From Nocardiopsis endophytica (GTDB taxonomy: Bacteria > Actinomycetota > Actinomycetes > Streptosporangiales > Streptosporangiaceae), in assembly GCF_027706725.1 (NCBI RefSeq), contig NZ_JAQFWQ010000017.1, forward strand, positions 20,301 to 84,300: 64,000 nucleotides of DNA, given 5' to 3'. The notes below the pieces were generated by a model. The model was not told where the DNA came from. It did not search any database and saw only the letters and a list, made by a program, of their open reading frames with translations. Positions within the stretch are counted from its first letter, which is position 1. Each line of letters opens with the position of its first letter. Position numbers and translations under genes: made by a program. This document shows positions 9,188 through 18,800 of the stretch, in pieces.

Positions 9188-9404
9188 CGGACGACTGCGG
9201 AGGACCCCGCAAGGACGGCCCCGTACCCTCCTGAGATTCCGGAGAACACCTGCACAGGGCCGGTCCGGGCACTATCCTTCCCCGATCCGCCCCCGCCTCC
9301 CCTGTAAACCCCGCCCCTCGGCGCGCCGCGGGCCGGAGAACGGCCGCCGGAGGGCGGCGTACCGCGATCCGCACTCTGTCCCGACGGCCGCGCAGAGGCC
9401 GCGT
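9188..9404. other. intergenic region upstream of the BCCT gene
   Basis: 217 bases between the end of the caspase-helicase gene and the start of the transporter. It must hold the transporter promoter, but I found no convincing -35/-10 pair and no clear riboswitch. Confidence 0.4.
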
Positions 9405-12400
9405 TCAGCCTGCGTCCGAGAGGATCTCCATCGCGACCGCGTCCGGCTCGGCCCAGCACCGCCATGCGGGGACTCGCACCGTGCGGACCCCCGACACCTC
9501 CTGGAAGAGGGCCGCCCGGCCGAGGATCCGCTCGAGCGCCGCCTCCGAACCGGGCTGCGCGGGATCTCCGATCCCCGCCCCGTCGACGATCACGGCGACC
9601 TCGCCCCGGCTCCCCGAGACGAGGAGGTCACAGGAGTAGCCATTGACGACCGGCCCCGCCTCCGGGCTGCCTCCGCCGTCCGTCAGCGCCTCGAAGAGCC
9701 GGTTGCGCGCCTCGTCGGGGGCATCCTCCTCCGCCGGTGAGAGCGCGTGGGCCGCCAGGTCGGCGAGCAGCCCTCCCTGCTCCGACCAGTACGCCCGGTC
9801 TCCGACCACGTAGAGGCGCGAGCGCGCTCGGGTGACCGCCACGTTCCACAGGTTCTGCTGCCTGACGGCCCACCGGCCCGCACCGCGTTCGACCCCGGTC
9901 GCGGCCGTCGGGGACACCACCATGACGTCCCGTTCTCCGCCCTGGAAGGTGTGCACGGTCCCGACCCGGATGCGTTCCCCCGCCTTGCCTCCGAGGAGCC
10001 GCTCGAGCTCCCTCTTCTGCGCCGCGAAGGGGGTGACCACACCGATGTCCGCATCGGCCGGAAGGTCCGTCCACAATTCGCGCAGCAGACCGAGGACCTC
10101 CTGCGCCTCGTCGGGGTTGCGGCAGGACCCTCCCTCCGGCCTTTCCGGTAGCCCCTTGACGTCGACCCAGGTGACGGCCCGGTCGGCGGGCGCGGCGAGC
10201 CCTGTGGTGCGGGTGCGCACCGCGAGCCTGTTCCCGTAGAAGCGCCTGTTCACCGGAACGACGATGTCGGGGTGGCAGCGGTAGTGCTCGTCCAGCCAGA
10301 GCACGTCGCGCCCGGCGCGCGCCAGGGCCGAGGCCGCCGCGTGGTAGGCGGAAGAGCGCGTGTAGACGAGCGACCGCTCATCGAGCCAGTCCTCGTCCAG
10401 CCCGGACGCCGCCTGGATACGCCGGTCCTCGGACGCGTCCAGCGAGTTCACCGGCTGGAGCTGGTGCGGGTCGCCGATGATGAGCGCCCTCTTGGCCCGG
10501 AAGAGCAGCGGGATCAGGTCGGCGATGGTGCACTGGCTCGCCTCGTCGATGACGACGAGGTCGAACAGGCCCTCCTTCGGCTTGAACACGCGGGCGGAGC
10601 GGGACGTGGTCGCCCAGGCGCGGACCACGCGTACGAGGCGGTCCATGCCGACCCATGTGGACCTGCGGGCCGCCAGGTTGTCCAGCCGCTCATCGAGGAT
10701 GGAGACGCCCTCGTCCCGTGCCCGGGCCACCTGCGCCACGACGTACTTCTTACCGTCGCCGCGCCGCTCCTCCCTCAATTGACGGATCCGGGCGTAGGCG
10801 TCCTCAGGCGAGGCAATGCGGTCGAGGCGGGCATGCGTGCGGCGCCATTCAGACTCGGTGTCCAGGAATGCGGCGAGCGCCTCCAATTCGGCCTCATCGC
10901 GCCCGTAGTGCAGGGAACGCCGGACGAGCCATCGGTAGAACCACCCGGTCCACCTGCGTTCCCTGGCCGCGCCGACCCGGTGGGCCCACCGGCGGACACT
11001 ATCCAAATCAGGAAAGGCGTCGTCGAGCGCGACGTCCTCCGCCACCCGCGCCCTGTCGCCCTCCCGTGTCGGCGCCAGGGCGGCCAGCCGGTGTTCCAGC
11101 GCACCGATCTCCTCGAGCGCCTCATGTCCGGCGCCGAGGCTGCGCTGGTGGAGGTCGAGCCGTTCCGCCGCGGTGCGCGCGCCGGAGGAGTCCAGACGCG
11201 CCGCCCGCAGCCTCCCGAGGATGTCGGCTTCTTTGCTCTTCTTGTCCGCATTGCCCGTACGGACGATCAGATCGGCCCCGGGGAGCAGGCGATTGGCGCG
11301 ATCGACGACCTCGTCCACCGCCGTGTTGTTGGTCGAGGCCACCAGGACGGACTCGCCGCCGGCGACCGCGGTGGTGACCACCGCCGTGATGAGCTCGCTC
11401 TTCCCTGTGCCCGGAGCGCCCGTGGCGACCGTCAGGGTCTCGCGCATCGACGATTCCTGGATCCGCTCCTGCGCGGAGTTGCTGAGGCCGGTGATGACGG
11501 GGCGCTGGCCTCCGGCGCGTCGGGCGTCCCCGCAGACCGCCGGATCGGCGAGCGCTGCCAGGGCCGTAGACGCGATGCGCTCGGTCTTCAGCCCGCTGCC
11601 TGAACGGTGGTCGAGATCGGCCGACAATTGTCCGACCGCGGAGGCGGCAGGGTCGGCCGCATAGAGCATCGCCGCGTTCCGGGCCCCGCTGGTAAGTGGG
11701 CGACCGGTTTCCAATCGCTCCTCGAGTCTCCCGGGGACCAAATTCTGGACCTGCCGCAGCCCAAGGCGCCCACACAGTGCGCGCACCTTGTCCGCCAGGC
11801 CGGCCACGCCCTGCCCCGCCCAGTCCGCCTCGAACCAGGCCAATAGCTCTTCGATCTCCTCCTCGCCGAGATCCGCGGCGCTGAGCAGGACTTCCTGGTT
11901 GAGCTCGGGATCGCCGACAGGGACGAGCGCGCCGACGCCGCCTCGCCCGCCGTCCTCGCGCACCTCGACGTCCATCACGAGCAGCGGTGCGACTTTGGAA
12001 CCGGTCCTCCCCTTCTTCTTCCCATGGACCGGGGTGAAGAGCACGGCCGGGTAGCCGTAGCGCAGGGATTGCCCCTCCCGGCGGGCACCGTCGGCGATGC
12101 GCGCGGGATCACCGGTCAGTTCGACCTGCTCGCTTTCTCCGCTCAGGAGGAGTTCGCGCCCCGTCCCCACGACCGCGTACAGGGCCGACCCGAGATCGGG
12201 GAGCTGCTGGAGGACACTCTGCCTGTCGAGGCAGGAGCGGTAGTAGTCGAAGAGGGCCGCCCATTGGCGGGTGTCCCAGGGGCGCTCGGCGCCACCGCGA
12301 TCGGGTTCGTGCACCGCCCCTCCGCCCGCATGGCCGTTGGCGGCTCCGACCCCGTCCCGGCCCGCTCCCGCCTCCTCTGCCTCCGGCGGCGCCGGATCAC

Positions 12401-13166
12401 CCAACGCCACCCCGGTCGCCGCTCCTGCGTGCCGGGACAGCTTCAGGCGTCCGCTCGCACCGAGGTTGAAGTGGGTGACCCGTTGGCGCCCCTGTCCGTC
12501 CACCTGCCGGTGGACGTACTGGTAGAGGTCGAGCGCGTCGATCCAGCCGTCGCCGTCGGAGTCGTCGGCCGCGCCAGATAGCCCGCGGACCACGGCCGCG
12601 GTGAACGGAGAGGGGTCCGTCCCCCCGGTATTCGCTCCTTCGTAGGCGTACTCGAGGGCCCCCGATGAAGCGAGGACGTAGGTCCCGGCCGATTCCCCCG
12701 CGCCCATCTGCCGTTCGAAGTCGGGGTGCTCCTCCGCACCGGCGCCGCTCCGGGTGGCGAACCTGTCGGCGAAGGCACCGCTGTAGCAGCAGTCGAGCAG
12801 AACGACCTTGCTCGCCGCACGGGACTCCTTCAGCATGCGCTGCAACGACTCGGCGGGCAGTCCGGTGGACTCCAAGCGCTCGGAACGGGTGTCGCCGAAG
12901 GCGAAATGGAGCCGTCCCCGGGAATTGCGCAGTCCGTGCCCGGAGAAGGAGAGCACCACCAGGTCCCCGGGGCCCGCCTCCGCCAGGACGTCCTCGATGG
13001 CTTCGACCGCCTCGGCCCTGTGCGGGTCGTGGAGGGGGCGCACGCGGTCGAAGTGCCCTTGGGCCTTGAGCACCTTCTCCAACGCATCGACGTCGGCCCG
13101 GGGCGATTTCAGGTCGGAGAGCTCGCGGTAGGAGGTCGCGCCGATCAGCAGGGCCGTGCGCTTCAC
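9405..13166 (-). CDS. caspase-like protease fused to an SF1 helicase with a degenerate nuclease-like tail
   Basis: A 1253-residue three-part effector. Residues 1-245: caspase/metacaspase (peptidase C14) fold with both catalytic residues, His77 in SFSGHG and Cys127 in DCCYSG. Residues 295-555: a linker and helicase-lead region. Residues 560-1140: SF1 helicase of the UPF1/Dna2 type with Walker A (GAPGTGKS, 583-590), DEAS (874-877), GDPHQLQPV, VGTVHTFQGGERD and a motif VI VTRARSRLYVVGD. Residues 1155-1253 look like the small restriction-endonuclease-like tail seen on such helicases (strand with SCDLLV, then AVIVDG), but the usual glutamate is missing. The GTG start overlaps the stop of the EACC1-type gene by 4 nt, so translation is probably coupled. 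A conflict-system effector is inferred. Confidence 0.85.
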   Translation of the reverse strand: MKRTALLIGATSYRELSDLKSPRADVDALEKVLKAQGHFDRVRPLHDPHRAEAVEAIEDVLAEAGPGDLVVLSFSGHGLRNSRGRLHFAFGDTRSERLESTGLPAESLQRMLKESRAASKVVLLDCCYSGAFADRFATRSGAGAEEHPDFERQMGAGESAGTYVLASSGALEYAYEGANTGGTDPSPFTAAVVRGLSGAADDSDGDGWIDALDLYQYVHRQVDGQGRQRVTHFNLGASGRLKLSRHAGAATGVALGDPAPPEAEEAGAGRDGVGAANGHAGGGAVHEPDRGGAERPWDTRQWAALFDYYRSCLDRQSVLQQLPDLGSALYAVVGTGRELLLSGESEQVELTGDPARIADGARREGQSLRYGYPAVLFTPVHGKKKGRTGSKVAPLLVMDVEVREDGGRGGVGALVPVGDPELNQEVLLSAADLGEEEIEELLAWFEADWAGQGVAGLADKVRALCGRLGLRQVQNLVPGRLEERLETGRPLTSGARNAAMLYAADPAASAVGQLSADLDHRSGSGLKTERIASTALAALADPAVCGDARRAGGQRPVITGLSNSAQERIQESSMRETLTVATGAPGTGKSELITAVVTTAVAGGESVLVASTNNTAVDEVVDRANRLLPGADLIVRTGNADKKSKEADILGRLRAARLDSSGARTAAERLDLHQRSLGAGHEALEEIGALEHRLAALAPTREGDRARVAEDVALDDAFPDLDSVRRWAHRVGAARERRWTGWFYRWLVRRSLHYGRDEAELEALAAFLDTESEWRRTHARLDRIASPEDAYARIRQLREERRGDGKKYVVAQVARARDEGVSILDERLDNLAARRSTWVGMDRLVRVVRAWATTSRSARVFKPKEGLFDLVVIDEASQCTIADLIPLLFRAKRALIIGDPHQLQPVNSLDASEDRRIQAASGLDEDWLDERSLVYTRSSAYHAAASALARAGRDVLWLDEHYRCHPDIVVPVNRRFYGNRLAVRTRTTGLAAPADRAVTWVDVKGLPERPEGGSCRNPDEAQEVLGLLRELWTDLPADADIGVVTPFAAQKRELERLLGGKAGERIRVGTVHTFQGGERDVMVVSPTAATGVERGAGRWAVRQQNLWNVAVTRARSRLYVVGDRAYWSEQGGLLADLAAHALSPAEEDAPDEARNRLFEALTDGGGSPEAGPVVNGYSCDLLVSGSRGEVAVIVDGAGIGDPAQPGSEAALERILGRAALFQEVSGVRTVRVPAWRCWAEPDAVAMEILSDAG

Positions 13167-13654
13167 CGCTCCTCCCCGGCGGCCTCCGGTCCGTCGGCAC
13201 CGGAAGCGTCTTCGGCTTCCGCGCCGTCCCGGCCCTCCACGGGACCGTCGCCTTCCCGAGGCCGCTCCGTCCGGGACCCGGTGTCCAAGCGGGCCAACGA
13301 GGACACCATGCGCTCGATCTCCTCGGGCCGCGTATGCCCCTGCACGGTCAGCCTGGTCGCACCGTTCTCGATGGTCACCGACTTCTGGGCCCGGGTTCGG
13401 AGCCATTCCTGGACGACCGCGGCGATGTGCGGAGCGGCCTGCCGAACCGCGACTCCGGCCATGATGATCGCGCCGCCGACCACCGCCAGGTCTCCGGCAC
13501 GGGCCCTCTCGGAGACGGCACGGGGCGCCGTATCGAGACCGACCCGCTCGGCGTCGACCCCCTCCAGGAGTTCGAGCAGGTCACGGGTGTGCTCATCGGC
13601 CTCTTCGGGGGTGGTGTCCTCTCGGAACCCGATCCTGATCCGCAGGTCGGTCAC
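13163..13654 (-). CDS. EACC1-type (effector-associated constant component 1) small membrane protein
   Basis: 163 residues. A short N-terminal strand (DLRIRI), a helix, a hydrophobic segment around residues 55-82 that could cross the membrane, then WLRTRAQKSVTIENG.TRLTVQG, the strand pair typical of EACC1, and an acidic low-complexity tail. EACC1 proteins are a constant partner of variable effectors, often caspases, in conflict systems of multicellular bacteria; they are thought to sense or localise. The GTG start has AGGGAG just upstream. The stop overlaps the start of the caspase-helicase by 4 nt. Family assignment rests on motif pattern and context, with no alignment. Confidence 0.7.
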   Translation of the reverse strand: MTDLRIRIGFREDTTPEEADEHTRDLLELLEGVDAERVGLDTAPRAVSERARAGDLAVVGGAIIMAGVAVRQAAPHIAAVVQEWLRTRAQKSVTIENGATRLTVQGHTRPEEIERMVSSLARLDTGSRTERPREGDGPVEGRDGAEAEDASGADGPEAAGEER

Positions 13655-13686
13655 GCGCGCTCCCTACCATCGGTGCGTTTCGAGCC

Positions 13687-13703
13687 CGTCCGGTAACCGG
13701 ACG
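13687..13703 (-). promoter_or_regulatory. palindrome in the leader of the EACC1-caspase operon
   Basis: Perfect 7-bp inverted repeat, CGTCCGG-taa-CCGGACG. It lies between a possible -10 hexamer (TATATG on the minus strand, 13729-13724) and the GTG start at 13654. It could be an operator or an RNA hairpin. I found no good -35. Confidence 0.4.
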
Positions 13704-13829
13704 ACCACGGTGCGAACCCGCCACATATAGCACCGGAACGATCACCGCTTTCCCGAAATCGGCACGGATGACCGGTCCCGGCCAGGGCCGACGGTCGGGC
13801 CGCCGACGCGCGTGCGTCGCCGCGCCCGC

Positions 13830-15425
13830 TCAGACGGGGAAAGCGGGAACCCGGCTCGCGAGAGCCAGGACGGCGGCGACCGCGAGGACGAGGAACACGG
13901 CACCTGCACAGCCGCCTCCGCTCTTGCGAGCATGGTGGCGGGGATCCTGGGACGCCGCGCCGCGAGCGGATACGTGCACGGCCGTCCCGTCCTCTTCGTC
14001 GTCCTCGAAGGGGGCGACGAACCGCCGGTAGTACTCGTCGTCGGAGAGTTCGCGCGGGCGCCATGTCCGGTGCCAGCCCGTTCGGCGTTCCATCTCCTCG
14101 CGGCGCTCGTCGCGCTCGCGCACATCGGCCGCTCTGGCCGACTCGCGTGCGTCATCGAAGAGCGACGTGCGCGCCTCGGCGGCTGCGGCGTCGAGGATCC
14201 GCGCGGCCTCGGGCGGGGCCGCCACCGGGATCCCGGCCTCACGGGCCCTGGCGACCGTACGGTGCTCTTCAGAGGGGTCGGCCACGACCAGCCGCACCGT
14301 CTTGGTGATGTTGACCCCGATCGTCGCGCCACGCTCAGCGGCGGAGTCGACGACCTCCCGGACGGCCGCCGACTCCCCGGCCGGAACGATCCTCCACCCC
14401 TTGAGCGGGCCGTTGCGGCGGGACTTCTCCTTCTCTGCGACCTCCAGCAGGTCCCCGACCAGGTGCCGCGTGCCCAGCTCCTCGGCGGCCTTTGTGAGTT
14501 CGCGCAGTTCGGCGGAGGTCACCACGCCGTCGGCCTCGGCACGCGCACGCGCCTCGGCCAGGACCTGTTCGTGGACCCCCTTCACCGTGGAGCGCGTGAA
14601 CCCCGCACGCGTCGCCAACCGCGCCAACCGCTGGGCCTCCTCGCCGACGATCCTTCCGTCGGCAAGGGCGTCCACCAGCACGGCGCGGTACTCCGCTGCG
14701 GCCTGCGGCTCAGGCGGAGGCGACGGCCGCATGTCGGGGAGCCCGGCCGCCAGGTTGGCAAGCCAGCCTTCCTCGCCCCTGCGCAGGCTCCCGGGGCGCG
14801 GCGCGATCCGCCCCGTGCGGGGCAGCATCGGTTGGGGCGCCGGGGTCGGGCCCACCCAGGCGAGGGGCTGCGGCGCCTCGGTGACCAGGATCCGGAACAG
14901 GTGGCCGAGGTTGCGCGCCCCCACCAGGGAGCTCTGCTGCCATGCGGGCCAGGAGCCGGTGACCTCTTGGAAGACCGTGTCCTGGCGGTACCTGTAGAGG
15001 TCGATGTGCCTGCGGAACTCGAACAGGGTGCACAGCGCCGGGAACGGGCCCACAGGGATCCCCGCGTGCCGGAACTCGGCCTGGAGGAAGCCGTCGACGT
15101 ACGGGAGGTTGTGCGAGACGACGACAGCATCCGACAGCCGGGGTACGAGTTCGCCGGCGATCTCGGGGAACATGGGCGCGGCGGCCGCCATCGCGTCGTC
15201 GATCCCGTGGTGATCGCTATTGCCGATGCGGCGTTGGGGGTTGACGACGGTCGCGAACTCGTCCTCGACCCGCCCGTCGCCCCACATGCGAAGGACGGCC
15301 ACCTCACAGACCCGGTCGCCGCGGAGGGGCGCGAAACCCGTGGTGTCGAGCTTGACCACGGCGAACAGAACGCGGCGGGGATCCTGCCCCTGCTGTCCTC
15401 GTACCAGTCGGCCTTGGTTGAACAT
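13830..15425 (-). CDS. inactive-looking DnaQ-like exonuclease-fold protein with BRCT-like region and C-terminal membrane helix
   Basis: 531 residues. Residues 18-185 follow the DEDDh exonuclease pattern (FAVVKLDTTGF, then VVNPQRRIG..HHGIDD, then SHNLPYVDGFL), but the catalytic set is altered: the first Asp is Lys and the Glu is Asp in motif I, the motif II Asp is Val, and no HxxxxD is evident in motif III. A Pro-rich linker, a helical region (about 245-325, possibly TerB-like) and a BRCT-like stretch (about 335-405, LKGWRIV..GATIGVNITKTVRLVVA) follow. The last 29 residues contain a membrane helix. It lies 175 nt upstream of the EACC1-type gene in the same direction, so it may anchor or sense DNA for that system. 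Confidence 0.65.
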   Translation of the reverse strand: MFNQGRLVRGQQGQDPRRVLFAVVKLDTTGFAPLRGDRVCEVAVLRMWGDGRVEDEFATVVNPQRRIGNSDHHGIDDAMAAAAPMFPEIAGELVPRLSDAVVVSHNLPYVDGFLQAEFRHAGIPVGPFPALCTLFEFRRHIDLYRYRQDTVFQEVTGSWPAWQQSSLVGARNLGHLFRILVTEAPQPLAWVGPTPAPQPMLPRTGRIAPRPGSLRRGEEGWLANLAAGLPDMRPSPPPEPQAAAEYRAVLVDALADGRIVGEEAQRLARLATRAGFTRSTVKGVHEQVLAEARARAEADGVVTSAELRELTKAAEELGTRHLVGDLLEVAEKEKSRRNGPLKGWRIVPAGESAAVREVVDSAAERGATIGVNITKTVRLVVADPSEEHRTVARAREAGIPVAAPPEAARILDAAAAEARTSLFDDARESARAADVRERDERREEMERRTGWHRTWRPRELSDDEYYRRFVAPFEDDEEDGTAVHVSARGAASQDPRHHARKSGGGCAGAVFLVLAVAAVLALASRVPAFPV

Positions 15426-15812
15426 GGAACCTCCCGGTAGGGCGGGCAGTGCCGCCGACGGCGCGTGTACGCGCCAGAAGCCGGTTCGACCAAGCGAACC
15501 TACAGCTCGCCGATGCCCGGCAGTGGCCTAACGCCCGAACCGGCGACCGGTGGCCGGATCCGGTCGACGCGCGGGGGCATACCGCAGGTTCAGGTTCGGG
15601 ATTCACTGCCGTTTCCTCCCTCCCCGAGCACCCGGCTCTCTCTGAATCAGGACACGCAAGCGCCACCCGAGAAATCAGCGGCACATGAGGATTCAGGAAG
15701 CCCCACATTTATCACGGCATTCCATTTCCGGCCACATTGGGCCATTGACGCCGCGTTCCTCCCGGGGTGTTCTAGTAGGAACAGAGAAATTCCCCCTCCC
15801 CTCGGAGATGCG
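15426..15812. other. divergent regulatory region
   Basis: 387 bases between two divergent defence genes with no credible gene. Toward the restriction-modification gene there is TTGACG (15745-15750) and an inverted repeat TGTTC-tagtag-GAACA (15768-15783), which lies where a -10 would be expected and could be an operator. Spacing to the best TA-rich hexamer is long, so the promoter call is weak. Confidence 0.35.
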
Positions 15813-18800
15813 ATGACGGCGCTGCCGAGCGACCCCTCCCCCGACCACGGCCCCCACCTCCCCGTCGGCGGGTACGCCGCACGAAGACTCGAGGCCTTCA
15901 TCGACGAGGTCAAACGATCCTCGAATCGGGGAGGTTGGAAAGAGGAGCAGCTGCGCTCTCCCCTCAAAATCCTGATTCAGGATCTCTCCAAAGACATGGG
16001 CATACCCGTGACCGTATTCGGCGAGATACCAGTGAAAGGACTAGGCGCTCGCCCGGACTTCGGCGTCGATACAGCAGATACCGGACGATCCCCGATCAAC
16101 AGGATCGGCTATGTCGAGCTCAAGAAACCCAATCACCCGATACCTCCGAGCGAGTATGTGCAGGGCCACGATCTTCAGCAGTGGGAGAACCTGAGGAGTC
16201 TTCCAAACCTCCTCTACAGCAACGGAACAGAATGGTCCTTGTTCCGCTACGGCATCCAGCGCGGACGGACCACGGAGACCCCGCCCCTATTCTCGACGAA
16301 ACAAAAGAGGATCCCACCACAGCGCGAATTCGAGACGCTGCTGTGGGACTTCCTCACCTGGGCTCCCGAACAGAGCTACACACTCGACCAGCTCATCACA
16401 CGAGTCGCGCACATGTGCCGCCAACTCCGGGGAGAGATCATCGATCTCATCGAGGAGGAGCGCTACAGCGACGGCCTCAAACCGTTCACCGGCCTCGCCC
16501 GAGACTGGAAGACCATCCTCTTCCCCACCATGAAACCCGGCCCCGACTTCGCAGACGCTTATGCCCAGACTGTAACCTTCTCCCTGCTGGTGGCCCGAGA
16601 ATCAGGGGTGGATTTCACCGACAAGACCGCACGCGAGATCGGCGAACAGCTCGGAAAGCACCACCGCTTCCTGGGGGAAGCGTTCTCCACGCTCGTGTCC
16701 AGCGAAGAGGTCGAGAAGAAGACGATCCTTCCCACGGTCATCCGCATTCTCCAGCCGCTCGACTGGAACACGGTAATGCAGGGAGAGGAACACCTTTACA
16801 CCGACCTATACGAGGTATTCCTGTCCCGCTACGACCTCGAATTGCGAAAGAAGAGCGGATCATACTATACCCCCGACCCTGTGGCCTCCTATATGGCGGA
16901 GTTCGTCGACTCAGTCCTCAAGAAGAAGATGGGCGTGAGGACCGGATTTGCACACAGGAGCGTCACAACAATCGACCCGGCAATGGGTACGGGGACATTC
17001 CTTGCGGCCGTCACGAGGCGGGCAGCGACCACCCTCCTCGACGAGGTCGGGCCCGTCCAGACACGGCACCGGCTGAGGGAGATGTACGAGTCCAGGCTGA
17101 TCGGCTTCGAGTCCAGCGCTGCGCCGTTCGCGGTCGCCGAGCTTCGACTGCACCAGCAGCTCCAGGACGTGTACGGAGTTGAGGTGCCCAAGGAGCATCG
17201 GCGCTTCCTGGTCAACACCCTCGACGACCCCGGCCTCGCGGTTCCGGCGTACGGCCTCCGCTACGAGGAGATCCTGGATTTCCGCAGGAGGGCGAACGAG
17301 ACGAAGTGCACGACACGCATTCAGGTCGCGCTCGGGAATCCCCCCTATCTCGCCCAGGCTCACCAAAGGGCACCAGCACCGTGGATCTCGAAAAGAAGGA
17401 CCGACCCTGTTACGGACCCCATTGACAGTCGCCCATCTCTGGACGAGTTCAGGGAGCCAGGCATGGGAAGGATCGACAATAAGCTCCACCACACCGCAAT
17501 ATACTTCTGGCGTTGGGCAACATGGAAACTGTTCGACGCCCATCCTGACGACCCCGCCGGCATCATCGCCCTCGTCAGCACGTCGGCATTCCTCACCGGG
17601 AATGTGTTCGCCGGTATGCGGAGGTACCTGCGCGCGACCGCCGACGAAGGATGGATCGTCGACCTTTCTCCGGAAGGGCACCAGGCTCCGGGCCCGACCC
17701 GGGTCTTCCCAGGCGTCCAGCACCCGATCTGCATCGCCGTGTTCGTCCGCTACGGAGAGCCCCGCCCCGATCGCCCCGCAAAGGTCTGGTACACGGCTCT
17801 GGAAGGACTCAAAGAACAGAAGTTCACTGCTCTGTCCTCCGACGCATCCCTGTCCGTCGACGGCGATGCCTTCGCCCTCACCCAGAATGGTGCAACGGCC
17901 CCTTTCCTACCAACCTCCAGTTCGGCCGTCGCCTGGAGCTCCTTCCCCGCATTCGCCAATCTGTTCCCCTGGCACGCCCCCGGCGTCAAGGCGAACCGTA
18001 CCTGGGTCATCGCCCCTGAACGCTCAACGCTGCTTCAGCGTTGGAGGAAACTCAAAAGCGCCCGTCCGGACACGATGGACCACCTGTTCAAGGCCACCGA
18101 CGACCGAACCACATTGAAGGGCGTCGAGAATCTGCCTGCCATAGCCGACGACCACCTTGAACCCGTGATCACGAAATTCGCCCACCGAGCGTTCGACCGG
18201 CAGTTCATCGTCAACGACCCTCGGTTCGTAGACCGCATCCGCCCTGCACTCTGGAAGTGTGTTGGCCTGCAGCAGGTCTATGCCGTGGAGCAGCACTCCC
18301 TTCAGGTCTCCTCCGGCCCCGGACTTCTCTTCACGTTCTGTCCCCCGGACCAGCACTACTTCAACAACCGTGGCGGAAGAGTGCTCCCCCTTCACCGCGA
18401 CCGGGCGGGGAGGGTGCCTAATACGCCGCCCCGGCTGCTTTCGGCCTTGGAGTCGCGGCTCGGAATCACCGTCACGGTCGAGGATCTGATGGCCTACTGT
18501 GCCGGAGTGGTGGCTCACCCCGGGTTCGTGGCCCGCTTCCAGGAGGAGCTGAAGGTTCCCGGGATCCGCATCCCCCTGTCAGCCGACCCCGACCTCTGGC
18601 AGGCCGCGGTCGAGTCCGGGCGCCAGATCATCTGGCTGCACACTTACGGGGAGCGCTTCTGCGACCCGGACGCGGACAGGCCGCGAGGTGCCCCGCGCCT
18701 CCCCCGCGGGCGGCGCCCGCAGCTCGTCGCCGAGATCTCCGATGGCAAAGGAGGGCTGCCCGACCGCATCTGGCACGACTCCGACACCGGTGACGCGGGA

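Noticed and set aside
6960..9374. 804-codon minus-strand frame over the BCCT gene
   Set aside because: The product is Arg/Gly/Ala-rich with no membrane helices, while the other frame gives a complete BCCT protein.
9405..9700. Active PD-(D/E)xK nuclease at the end of the caspase-helicase
   Set aside because: The strand that should carry the catalytic glutamate reads AVIVDG, so I call it degenerate.
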